Source: Streptomyces cellostaticus (GTDB lineage: Bacteria; Actinomycetota; Actinomycetes; Streptomycetales; Streptomycetaceae). Taken from it: a stretch of 64,000 nt of DNA. How positions within the stretch are numbered: position 1 is the first letter of the stretch; the number at the start of each line of letters is the position of its first letter. This document shows, in pieces, positions 8,797-15,903 of this stretch. The position numbers were made by a program, and so were the translations under genes. The stretch lies in the NCBI RefSeq assembly GCF_023630175.1, contig NZ_JALLIN010000033.1, positions 21,557 through 85,556 of the forward strand, given 5' to 3'. The notes beneath the pieces were generated by a model, which ran no database searches, had not been told where the DNA came from, and saw nothing but the letters and a program-made list of their open reading frames with translations.

Positions 8797-9684
8797 ATGA
8801 GCAGCGATACGCGTCCCGGCGAGCTCGGGGCCTTCCTGAAAGCGCGCCGAGGCGAGCTGAGCCCGGGCACGGTCGGGCTGCCTGAAACCGGAGGGCGACG
8901 CCGCGTCAGCGGTCTGCGACGTGAGGAGGTCGCGAGGCTGGCGACGATCAGCACGGACTACTACACACGCCTGGAACAGGGCCGCATGCAGGCCTCCGCG
9001 CCCGTACTGAACATACTCGTGCGCGTCCTTCACCTCGACGACGATCAGCGTGCTTACATGCTCGAACTCGCAGGCCGCCCCTCTGAACGACCGGCCCGCC
9101 GCCCGCGACAGAAGGTGCAGCCACGTCTGCGACGCCTCCTCGACGACCTCGGCACCATGCCGGGGATCGTCCTCGGGCGCCGCATGGATATTCTGGCCTG
9201 GAATCCGCTCGCGGCAGCTCTCGTCACCGACTTCTCGGAAATACCGGAGAAGCACCGGAATTACATACGCCTGCTATTCAGCGACCCAAAAATGCGTGAG
9301 CTGTACCCCGACTGGCGGGACGTCGCTCATACCTGCGTGGCCCAGCTGCGAATGGAAGCCGCACGCGACCCCGACAGTGCCCGCCTCGCCTCGCTCGTCG
9401 GCGAGCTGTCGGTCCAGGACGCCGACTTCCGCCGTTGGTGGGCCGCCCACCACGTCGCCGTACGCAGCGTCGGAACAAAGCGTCTGCACCACCCCGTCGT
9501 CGGCGAGCTGAGCCTCGACTGGGACACCCTCGCTTCCACAGCCGACACCGACCAGCAGCTCGTGGTGTGGTCCGCCGAGCCCGGTTCCCCGTCACACGAC
9601 GCGCTGCGCATCCTCGCCTCCTGGGCCGGTGCCCCGGGCCCTGCTCCCACAGGCGCCGGGACCGGCAGCACGCCGCCCGGCTGA
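8797..9684 (+). CDS. XRE-family regulator with MmyB-like C-terminal domain (copy 1)
   Basis: 295 residues from ATG 8797; an upstream in-frame GTG at 8782 is possible. Residues 10-75 form the helix-turn-helix: LGAFLKARRGEL, GLRREEVARLATISTDYYTRLEQGR. From about residue 110 comes the MmyB-like ligand-binding region with MDILAWNPLAAALVTDFSEIP, NYIRLLF, HHPVVGELSLDWDTL. Such regulators may bind fatty-acid-like ligands and usually control a divergent oxidoreductase or hydrolase operon, which is exactly the setting here. No strong ribosome-binding site; possibly leaderless. Paralogue follows immediately. Confidence 0.9.
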   Translation: MSSDTRPGELGAFLKARRGELSPGTVGLPETGGRRRVSGLRREEVARLATISTDYYTRLEQGRMQASAPVLNILVRVLHLDDDQRAYMLELAGRPSERPARRPRQKVQPRLRRLLDDLGTMPGIVLGRRMDILAWNPLAAALVTDFSEIPEKHRNYIRLLFSDPKMRELYPDWRDVAHTCVAQLRMEAARDPDSARLASLVGELSVQDADFRRWWAAHHVAVRSVGTKRLHHPVVGELSLDWDTLASTADTDQQLVVWSAEPGSPSHDALRILASWAGAPGPAPTGAGTGSTPPG

Positions 9685-9721
9685 ACCCGCCGTCAACGCT
9701 GACCACTGCCACACTGGAACC

Positions 9722-10585
9722 ATGAGCAGCGACAACCGGGACCCGAAGGAACTGGGAAGCTTCCTCATGGCTCGCCGGGCCGACCTGGAGCCCGCTCAGG
9801 TCGGCCTGCCCGACACCGGCGCCCCACGCAAGGTGGCGGGCCTGCGCCGTGAAGAGGTCGCGGAACTCGCCGCCATCAGTACGGACTACTACACCCGCAT
9901 CGAGCAGGGCCGCATGCGGGCCTCCGCTCCCGCACTCGAAGCAATCGCCCGGGCGCTGCGCCTGACCGACGACCAGCGCACGTACCTTTACGACCTCGTC
10001 GGCCGTGCTCCAGTCGATTCCCCCGCCCGGCCGGACCGCGTAATCAGCATGCACACCCGCCGCCTCCTCGACCAGCTGACGGAATCGCCTGCCGTGGTCT
10101 TGTCCGACACCATGGACGTCCTGGGCTGGAACCGGCTCGCCGCGGCTCTCCTCGTCGATTTCGGGCAGATCCCCGAGGAGGACCGGAACTACGTCTGGCT
10201 GCTCTTCAACCACCCGGCCCTGCGCGCCCTGTACGACGACTGGGAGTCGGGGGCCCACGCCTGCGTCGCCTACCTGCGCATGCACACCGCCCGCTGCCCG
10301 GACGATCCCCGACTTCACGACCTCCTTGCCCGGATGGCCTCCCACTCCGACTTCGACCGCTGGTGGAAGGCTCGCGATGTCGCTGTCCAGGGCACGGGGA
10401 ACAAGGTCTTTCACCATCCCGTCGTCGGAACGCTCACGCTGGACTGGGCGACCTTGACCAGCTCTGCCGTCCCGGATCAGCACGTGGTCATGTGGACCGC
10501 GGAGCCCGGCAGTTCATCCGAGAAGGGACTTCGCATCCTGGCGGCAGTCCCAGAGGAAGCCGGCCGGAGCCACAGCAGCTCATGA
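9722..10585 (+). CDS. XRE-family regulator with MmyB-like C-terminal domain (copy 2)
   Basis: 287 residues from ATG 9722. It shares the whole architecture of the preceding regulator: KELGSFLMARRADLEPAQVGLP, GLRREEVAELAAISTDYYTRIEQGR, MDVLGWNRLAAALLVDFGQIP, NYVWLLF, FHHPVVGTLTLDWATL. The two genes therefore arose by duplication. Only 37 bases separate it from copy 1. Its TGA overlaps the ATG of a short hydrolase-like tail (10582-10686) as ATGA. Probably senses a hydrophobic ligand and acts on the hydrolase/oxidoreductase genes nearby; that link is inference. Confidence 0.9.
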   Translation: MSSDNRDPKELGSFLMARRADLEPAQVGLPDTGAPRKVAGLRREEVAELAAISTDYYTRIEQGRMRASAPALEAIARALRLTDDQRTYLYDLVGRAPVDSPARPDRVISMHTRRLLDQLTESPAVVLSDTMDVLGWNRLAAALLVDFGQIPEEDRNYVWLLFNHPALRALYDDWESGAHACVAYLRMHTARCPDDPRLHDLLARMASHSDFDRWWKARDVAVQGTGNKVFHHPVVGTLTLDWATLTSSAVPDQHVVMWTAEPGSSSEKGLRILAAVPEEAGRSHSSS

Positions 10586-10686
10586 GCCTCAGGTCCAGGA
10601 CCGGCAAGGTCCTCGTCCTGGGCGCCGGCGAGCAGGTCCAGCCCGCCCTCGACGCGCTCATCCCATTCTTCAGCAAGCACCTCTGA
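10582..10686 (+). pseudogene. Tail of a third alpha/beta hydrolase
   Basis: The frame encodes 34 residues ending VQPALDALIPFFSKHL. This matches the end of the hydrolase at 5703-6641 (VKIALDHLIPFYKKHL). The residues before it (KVLVLGAGE) resemble the strand preceding the catalytic His in the same proteins, but the His loop itself is missing. The ATG overlaps the TGA of the regulator. It is a remnant of a third hydrolase gene that once followed the regulator, fused by deletion. Confidence 0.6.
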
Positions 10687-10698
10687 GCGCTTCGGTGC

Positions 10699-10724
10699 CT
10701 GTTTGCTGGCCGGGCAGCAAACAG
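10699..10724 (+). terminator. Hairpin after regulator operon
   Basis: Ten-base arms 10699-10708 and 10715-10724 are exact reverse complements with a 6-nt loop, 12 bases after the hydrolase remnant. Confidence 0.6.
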
Positions 10725-10760
10725 TGGGCAAGCCCTGCCGAGGTGAGCACGAACGCCAAC

Positions 10761-10790
10761 GAGCCCCCTTCCCGGTCAGGAAGGGGGCTC
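10761..10790. terminator. Strong hairpin terminator
   Basis: Twelve-base perfect arms 10761-10772 and 10779-10790 with a 6-nt loop. It stands between the regulator operon and the leftward remnant of the radical SAM gene end and could stop transcription from both sides. Confidence 0.7.
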
Positions 10791-10833
10791 ACAGGTTCAT
10801 ACGGTCACGCACAAGCCGATACGGACTTCAGAC

Positions 10834-11132
10834 CCACTCCACCTCGGAAACGATGTGCAGCGAAGCCTCAGGGCCCGGCAGGGGCGTCCGGAGCGGTGCC
10901 GGCGGCGCCGACGGGGCAGGGGGCGAGACGCCGACCGCGGGCAGTGCAGCCGTCAGCTCGTCCTCGCTCGCTCCCGCCGGCGCGCCTCCACTACCCGATC
11001 GAGCGCTCCGCCCACCTCAGTGCGAGTGACCACTCGAAGCCGGCGTCGGACCCGCGTTCTTGACCGTCAGCGGCAGCAGCTTCCTGCCGGTCGGGCCGAT
11101 CTGGATGGACGTGTCCATCTGCGGACATACAC
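10834..11132. repeat. Direct repeat, left copy (radical SAM 3' end plus downstream DNA)
   Basis: About 300 bp aligning with 15605-15903 in the same orientation. In the part covering the gene end (11017-11132) hand alignment gives roughly 80% identity; the downstream part aligns with more gaps. Similarity stops at about 11132. It encodes only the last 38 codons of the radical SAM protein. Together the two copies bracket the toxin island. Confidence 0.8.
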
Positions 11133-11133
11133 C
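11017..11133 (-). pseudogene. 3' remnant of a TIGR03960-type radical SAM gene
   Basis: The minus strand encodes GVCPQMDTSIQIGPTGRKLL and continues PLTVKNAG to a stop at 11017-11019. The intact gene at 15787-17763 ends with the same 38 residues except for six conservative differences (for example Asn to Ser, Val to Ile, Lys to Arg). Conservative changes with many silent ones mean the copy diverged as a working gene in another lineage before becoming a fragment here. Confidence 0.8.
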
Positions 11134-11276
11134 AACGGGCCCACAACCACTTGTAGGGGTCATCGCGAAACGAACGAGGACGCGCTCAGCAACCGACCGC
11201 GCCGGTACTCAGTTGAGACCGAGTGGACCGGGCGGACTTCGCCCTCTTGGAGGAGCTGAGGAGGACCGCAGCGCTC

Positions 11277-11954
11277 TTACCCGACGACGCCCTCCACGTC
11301 CGGCCCGATGAGCAGGTCGGCGACAAGTGAGAGCCAGGCATCCGGTGAGTACGGGTCCGGAGGATCGACCTCCATGCCCAACTCGGCCATGGCGATGGCG
11401 TAGTCGGACTCATCGAGATCGAGCGCGAGGAGTTCGTGCAGTTCTCCGATCAGTCGGGCGACGAGATGCGGGTCCGTCGAGTCACGGTAGTCCTCGACGG
11501 CCGTGGCGTGGTCGGTGAACTCGTCGGGCATGTCCTGCGAGAACCAGCCGCCGAGGAACTGGCCCAGCTCGGGAAAACGGGCTTGCCACTCCCAATGGGT
11601 GGCAGGGATGGCCGGCGGCGGGACCTCCCCCGCCTCGATACTGCGCTTGATGTGGTCGGCGAGGCAGAGGAGCCACTGTTGGATCTCGCCCTCGGCAAGG
11701 CCGATGTCGGGGATTGCGTAGAACTCCCCGAGTCGCAACCGCAGCCGCCCCGGCGGATTCTCGACGTAGTCACGCAACTGTCGCTCGGCGATGGCCAGAG
11801 CCCACGGTCGGCTGTGCCAGGTCTGTCGGAGGTACGCGGTCAAGGCGGCGCCGGGCCTGTCCGGGGTGTCGTCCGCCGGATGTCCGAGGTAGGCGCGCAT
11901 GACCTGGTCGAGCTCGCCATAGCGACGGTCGTGTTCGAGGGGGCTCAGGGGCAC
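11277..11954 (-). CDS. Immunity protein, CdiI_2-like (paired with orphan toxin)
   Basis: 225 residues from a GTG preceded by AGAGG. The C-terminal part (about residues 125-205) reads RFPELGQFLGGWFSQDMPDE, then FTDHATAVEDYRDSTDPHLV and LIGELHELLAL, the pattern of contact-dependent growth inhibition immunity proteins (CdiI_2). The N-terminal half (LRQTWHSRPWALAIAERQLRDY, then GEIQQWLLCLADHI) may be a second immunity-type domain. It follows the orphan toxin fragment by 21 bases in the same direction. Expected to bind and neutralise an RNase A-like toxin in the cytoplasm. Confidence 0.75.
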   Translation of the reverse strand: MPLSPLEHDRRYGELDQVMRAYLGHPADDTPDRPGAALTAYLRQTWHSRPWALAIAERQLRDYVENPPGRLRLRLGEFYAIPDIGLAEGEIQQWLLCLADHIKRSIEAGEVPPPAIPATHWEWQARFPELGQFLGGWFSQDMPDEFTDHATAVEDYRDSTDPHLVARLIGELHELLALDLDESDYAIAMAELGMEVDPPDPYSPDAWLSLVADLLIGPDVEGVVG

Positions 11955-11975
11955 GGTGGTCAGCCTCTGCGATCG

Positions 11976-12275
11976 CTACAGGTAGATGGGGAAAGTGGCA
12001 TGGACGGCGAAGCCGTGTGGGAGCGAGGCATCCCGCTTCAGAGTGACGCGGGCGGCCCTAACATCGATAGGTTCCCGCCCCGCCAGCATCATCGCCTGCA
12101 GGAGGACGCGTCCGACCGGCTCGGACCGGGACGGCCAGGATGCCTCGATGGTCAGGCGCGAGCGTGTCGACTGTGCGAGCCAGCGGTGGACCAGCTGCTC
12201 GTTGGCGGTGACGACCTGCTGGGTGGCCCACTGGGCGGTCTCGCGGTCGGGGTAGGTTGCGGAACGGGTGCGCAC
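11976..12275 (-). CDS. Orphan C-terminal toxin fragment, RNase A-like (CdiA-CT type)
   Basis: 99 residues from a GTG at 12275 with AGGGAGAGG about 8 bases upstream. It begins RTRSATYPDRETAQWATQQV and ends RAARVTLKRDASLPHGFAV followed by HATFP, the C-terminal two thirds of the bacterial RNase A-like domain found at the tips of CdiA and other polymorphic toxins. The first third, which carries the His of the HxxxKHVG motif, is absent. It thus looks like an orphan toxin module without secretion domain, kept beside its own immunity gene, as described for cdi loci. Probably inactive as it stands, but usable as a recombination donor. Confidence 0.72.
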   Translation of the reverse strand: MRTRSATYPDRETAQWATQQVVTANEQLVHRWLAQSTRSRLTIEASWPSRSEPVGRVLLQAMMLAGREPIDVRAARVTLKRDASLPHGFAVHATFPIYL

Positions 12276-12327
12276 CTCGGTCCTCTCCCTTGTGCTGTGA
12301 CGGCGGCGATCGGGTGATTGCCAACGG

Positions 12328-12816
12328 CTAGTCGTCCTCGAAACGCCAGAGAACCAGGACGTTATCGTCCGACACCCCGACCAGGCAGATGTCGATGGTG
12401 GTCCCGGCGAGGACGTTGGCGTGAAAGGACGAGGCCAAGAAGTCACCCTCTTCACCGTCTTCCGCGTGCCCATGATTGGTGAAGAAACGTGCGTCATTCC
12501 CCACGACCCCCAACAGTTCCCGCAGACAGGCGTCGCGTTCCTCATCCGGTGCGCGAAGGGATGCGGAAGGGCCGTACAGAAGAGATCCAACCGAAATAAG
12601 CCCGGCTAGCTCCATGGCCTGGCTGGGTGAGACCTCCAGGATACTGTCCCGCAACTCCTGGCGGTCGACCTGCCGGAGTACGGGATTCCCCTGGATCGCT
12701 GCCATCACCGTGTCGTGCCAGTCCGCGCCGTCGCGGGCCACGAGCGCGGCGAAGGACTGACGTTCATCGAAACGCCCCCGTGCGCACGCCGGCAGATCCA
12801 CCTTCCTCTTCGTCAC
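12328..12816 (-). CDS. Putative immunity protein for the RNase A-like toxin
   Basis: 162 residues from the GTG at 12816, chosen because AGGGG precedes it and the longer frame overlaps the toxin's end with non-protein-like sequence. Acidic, no membrane segment. Notable stretches: FDERQSFAALVARDGADWHD, ELRDSILEVSPSQAMELAGL, NDARFFTNHGHAEDGEEGDF, and a closing VGVSDDNVLVLWRFEDD. I recognise no family. Position 19 bases after the toxin gene, the usual place of the cognate immunity gene, and its acidity support the role. Confidence 0.6.
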   Translation of the reverse strand: MTKRKVDLPACARGRFDERQSFAALVARDGADWHDTVMAAIQGNPVLRQVDRQELRDSILEVSPSQAMELAGLISVGSLLYGPSASLRAPDEERDACLRELLGVVGNDARFFTNHGHAEDGEEGDFLASSFHANVLAGTTIDICLVGVSDDNVLVLWRFEDD

Positions 12817-12835
12817 AGATTTTCCCCTGGTGTTC

Positions 12836-14530
12836 TCACGGAAGCCTCGGCATGGACGTGTAGACCACATAGGGCGGATGAAGGCCGTTCTTGTACTTGA
12901 GTACGACCTCCACCGAGTGCGCGTCCTGCGCCGCACCCGCCCTCGGGTTCGCTGATGTAATGGTACGCCCGGTCACAGAACTGAACTCCACCGGATCCAG
13001 CTTCAGAATCGAATTGTCGGCGCGAGGCTTCGAGAGCCACTTCTTGATCTTTGCCTGATTGTCTACACCTTCGTTCTGTTGGCCTGAATTAGCCGGAGGA
13101 CCCACATATTCCACCGTGTCTTGCGTGTATGTCTGGGCGCCCGCCAGATCGGTGAAGCTCGAAGCAGCGGGAATCGACGGCTGATCCCTGAGTCGCTGCG
13201 CCAGCTGCTCATCGGTCTTGCCTACGTGTTTATCGATGACGTGGCTGCCGTGAATTCCTTCTTGATTCGCCAGATCGATTGGATATGCATGGTTGGCCTC
13301 GCTGTCGCCCGGCACGGTGTACAGCGGGTTTCCTTTGAAGTCGGTCAGGGCCCGCGCGCCGAACGCCTCGGCGCGGGCGGACTCCGCGATGAATGTCGGG
13401 GCGCTCGTATACGCCTCGTCCAGCGCCGACATCAGGTCATTGATGCCTCGAACCTGACGGTGAACCCGGTTGTTGTAGGTGGCGACGGCGTCGTTCATGG
13501 CGTCTTCGTCGATGTTCAGGACGATACCGACCGATACATCCGCGACCAGGCCCTTCCCCACGTGCCACAGCCCCTTCACCAGACTCTTGGCGTCCGTGAC
13601 GTCCAGTTCTCGCGGATCGAGCTGCTTAATGCTGTCCAGCACGGCTTGTCGATAGATCCGGTGCAGGTCGTCACGAACGTCTTCCGCCGCCTGGGCCACG
13701 TTGTACACGGCATCGACCATGGCGTCACAGGTGTCGAACAGGACGGCGAAGACCGGGTGGCTGGTCCCTCTCTTGCGCGCGCCGTCGTTCGCCCAGTCGT
13801 AGCCATCTCGGCTCTGCCCCCAGGCGGACGTGCCCCACAGCGTGCTGCAGAACTGCCGCATCGCGTCGTACCACTCCTGGTTGGCCTGGTCGGTGATGCC
13901 GCCAATGAAGCTGGTCAACATCCCGTCCACCATGCTGAGCGTGGTCTGCGGCATCCTCCAGGTCTCAGAGACCTTATACAGCTGCAGGTGATTGGGCAGT
14001 GGGAGGATCTTCGCCGCCTTGCCCCAACGGCACTCGTGTTCCAGCAGAGGGCGCAGGATGGCGAGCACTGCGGCTTCCAGCCCTTCCAGGGCTTTTTGTG
14101 CGAAGTCTTGGCCGGCGTCGAAGTCCCCCCACTTGAAATCGGTGACCGGCCCGTACTTGGGTGGTGTGTCGATCACATGCGGAAGGGGACGCTGGGTCGC
14201 ATGGCCCGTTGGTGAAGGGTGTGTGGCGGCGTCGGCCGCGACGTAGTTGTTGGCGGTGCTGGTGAATCCGACGCCGGCACCACCGACGCTCACCACGGAC
14301 TTGGCCCACACCTCGAGGAATCGATTGGAGACCTTCACGTAAGCCTGGGTGAAGTCCTTCATCGCCGAGCCGTTGCCGCCGCCGTCGGGGTACCGTGCCA
14401 ACTCGTCGAGAAACGCCTTGATCCCCCGGTCGAGAGGGTCCTGTTGGCCGGCCACGTTCGTGGAGACCTGGTAGAGGACCGATGGCGTCACATCGATCTT
14501 CCCCTGCCCGGGGGTCGCCGGGGTGGCCAT
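12836..14530 (-). CDS. WXG100-linked polymorphic toxin with C-terminal RNase A-like domain
   Basis: 564 residues from ATG 14530, overlapping the stop of the upstream WXG100 gene as TGATG. Residues 1-100 are helical and resemble WXG/LXG-type N-termini of type VII effectors (DRGIKAFLDELARYPDGGG). The middle (about 110-420) is helical without recognised domain. From about residue 425 comes the RNase A-like CdiA-CT domain: GSHVIDKHVGKTDEQLAQRL, IPAASSFTD, and the closing VVLKYKNGLHPPYVVYTSMP, with the His/Lys and Thr/Tyr positions expected of that family. It would be exported by a type VII system elsewhere in the genome and cut RNA in target cells. No signal peptide. Confidence 0.82.
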   Translation of the reverse strand: MATPATPGQGKIDVTPSVLYQVSTNVAGQQDPLDRGIKAFLDELARYPDGGGNGSAMKDFTQAYVKVSNRFLEVWAKSVVSVGGAGVGFTSTANNYVAADAATHPSPTGHATQRPLPHVIDTPPKYGPVTDFKWGDFDAGQDFAQKALEGLEAAVLAILRPLLEHECRWGKAAKILPLPNHLQLYKVSETWRMPQTTLSMVDGMLTSFIGGITDQANQEWYDAMRQFCSTLWGTSAWGQSRDGYDWANDGARKRGTSHPVFAVLFDTCDAMVDAVYNVAQAAEDVRDDLHRIYRQAVLDSIKQLDPRELDVTDAKSLVKGLWHVGKGLVADVSVGIVLNIDEDAMNDAVATYNNRVHRQVRGINDLMSALDEAYTSAPTFIAESARAEAFGARALTDFKGNPLYTVPGDSEANHAYPIDLANQEGIHGSHVIDKHVGKTDEQLAQRLRDQPSIPAASSFTDLAGAQTYTQDTVEYVGPPANSGQQNEGVDNQAKIKKWLSKPRADNSILKLDPVEFSSVTGRTITSANPRAGAAQDAHSVEVVLKYKNGLHPPYVVYTSMPRLP

Positions 14531-14841
14531 CAGGCGGCTCCCCAGCCGCGCAGGACCGCTTTGTGTGCTGCCGCGTAATTGGCGTGGCCGGTGGTGACGT
14601 ATTGGTGCAACCACTTCTGGGCCGCCTGCAGGTCCTGCGCAGAGCGGTCCCACTCGTCGAGCTTCTCGACGAAGACCTCGCGGGCTTCGCCCCTCCAGGA
14701 CAGGACGACCGGTTCGACGCGTTCGTAGAGGTCGTCCAGCTTGCCGTTGAGCTGTTGCAGGATGTCTTCCAGCTCGACGGCCAGTTCATGGAGCGTGGCG
14801 AACGAGACAGATATGTGGTCGCCGTCGGCACCAGTCGACAT
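14530..14841 (-). CDS. WXG100 family protein (EsxA-like), gene next to toxin
   Basis: 103 residues from ATG 14841 with a GGGGGA ribosome-binding site. Two long helices flank a central turn VVLSWRGEAREVF, the W-x-G motif (Trp-Arg-Gly) near residue 48. Length and layout match small type VII secretion substrates. Its stop overlaps the toxin start by one base, so the two are translationally coupled, typical of WXG partners that guide a large effector to the secretion machine. Confidence 0.82.
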   Translation of the reverse strand: MSTGADGDHISVSFATLHELAVELEDILQQLNGKLDDLYERVEPVVLSWRGEAREVFVEKLDEWDRSAQDLQAAQKWLHQYVTTGHANYAAAHKAVLRGWGAA

Positions 14842-14899
14842 GATTCCCCCTTGGAATCGGTGACAGTACTTGCGAGGCCGGCACTTGGCGCTGCGAGTG

Positions 14900-15325
14900 T
14901 CAGAAACCGTCCAAGTTGCTTCGTGGGCGGGCCAGTGCGTCGTCGGCTCCTGTATTCGGCGTGGAGAGTTTGTCGACCTCACTGTTGAGGTCCACGTGGA
15001 TCCGACGCATCTGTTCGAGCACATGCAGATCGTCGGCGCTGAAGCCGTCACGACTCATCCGAACGGCTTGCTCCAGACCCGCCACCACTTCCCGGATACG
15101 CACGGCGTCGCCCGCGGCAGCACGATGGAACTCCCGGTACGCCGTTGCCGCCGGCCCCCGCCAGCCGGCCTCGATACGGTCGACGAGTTCATCCATACGC
15201 TTGATCTGTTTGTCCAGGTGGTCCTGCATCTCGCCGAGGTCGCCGGCGAGCTTGGTCAGGCCTGTAGACGACACGCGCAGGTCGGGACCGCCGTTCTCAC
15301 CCACGCTCGTGTCTGGTGCCCCCAT
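14900..15325 (-). CDS. WXG100 family protein, first gene of the toxin operon
   Basis: 141 residues from ATG 15325, chosen for the GGGGGA upstream; ATG 15343 and an earlier start are possible. Helical, with LAGDLGEMQDHLDKQIKRMD, then IEAGWRGPAATAYREF giving the W-x-G motif (Trp-Arg-Gly), then a second long helix. The C-terminus is longer than in typical EsxA proteins. First gene of the leftward cassette; its promoter must lie in 15326-15604. Together with the next gene it likely forms a WXG heterodimer for the toxin. Confidence 0.78.
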   Translation of the reverse strand: MGAPDTSVGENGGPDLRVSSTGLTKLAGDLGEMQDHLDKQIKRMDELVDRIEAGWRGPAATAYREFHRAAAGDAVRIREVVAGLEQAVRMSRDGFSADDLHVLEQMRRIHVDLNSEVDKLSTPNTGADDALARPRSNLDGF

Positions 15326-15604
15326 GCCGTATTCCCCCACCATGTCGGCATCTCGCGTCCCAACTGACCTTAGGATCATACGAAAGGCTCACCGAGGCGG
15401 AGGCGCAGGGCTGCCGGCAACCCGGATGGGGCTCATGTCAGCAGGGGCAGTTGTCGCGTTCAGGGCCGCCGCTATTCCTCGGTCGACACCGGCAGCACGC
15501 CCCCCAGTTCGCCTCGAACGGGTCACTCAGCTCGCTACAGGGCAGGGCTAACCAGCGGTGCGTGCGGTCGTAGACGGCCGCCGCGTGGACACCGAATCCT
15601 CATG

Positions 15605-15903
15605 CCCACTGCGCCTCGGAGACGATCCATGAGGCGCTCCTTGGGCTCGGCAGCGGCGTCCGAGAGGTGCCGACCGCGACGGCGGGCGGGGACGCGATAC
15701 GCCGACCGTCGTCAGCGCCGCCAAAATTCTCCTCCTCGCTCGCCCCCGCCAGCGCCTCATCCCCCCGATCGAGCGCCACGCCAACGTCAGTGAGCGTGAC
15801 CGCTCGCGGCTGGCGCCGGACCCGCGTTCTTGACCGTCAAGGGCAGCAGTTTCTTGCCCGTCGGACCCACCTGGATATTTGTGTCCATCTGCGGGCAGAC
15901 ACC
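15605..15903. repeat. Direct repeat, right copy (overlaps intact radical SAM 3' end)
   Basis: Same-orientation partner of 10834-11132. It includes the last 38 codons of the intact radical SAM gene and about 180 bp beyond its stop. In both copies the downstream part contains a broken leftward frame ending with similar residues (HIVSEVEWV left, IVSEAQWA right). The 15380-15604 gap otherwise shows no gene. Confidence 0.8.

Larger units (their letters stand above)
10834..15903 (-). mobile_element. Polymorphic-toxin island bounded by direct repeats
   Basis: Six leftward genes (two WXG100 proteins, toxin, immunity, orphan toxin C-terminus, orphan immunity) lie between two direct repeats made from the 3' end of the radical SAM gene. 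This layout is what results when DNA enters at a gene end and restores the gene. The segment has visibly more A/T than the flanking core genes. No integrase or transposase is seen inside, so either the recombinase was lost or the insertion used homologous recombination. The boundary of 11133-11276 with nothing recognisable belongs to the island. Confidence 0.6.

Noticed and set aside
15380..15604. A small coding frame upstream of the WXG genes (GFGVHAAAVYDR...)
   Set aside because: Protein-like for about 25 residues but lacks a start and lies after a stop in frame; treated as debris of the repeated segment.
10834..15903. Integrase or transposase inside the toxin island
   Set aside because: All six frames were checked by eye; none shows recombinase motifs, so the mechanism of insertion stays open.
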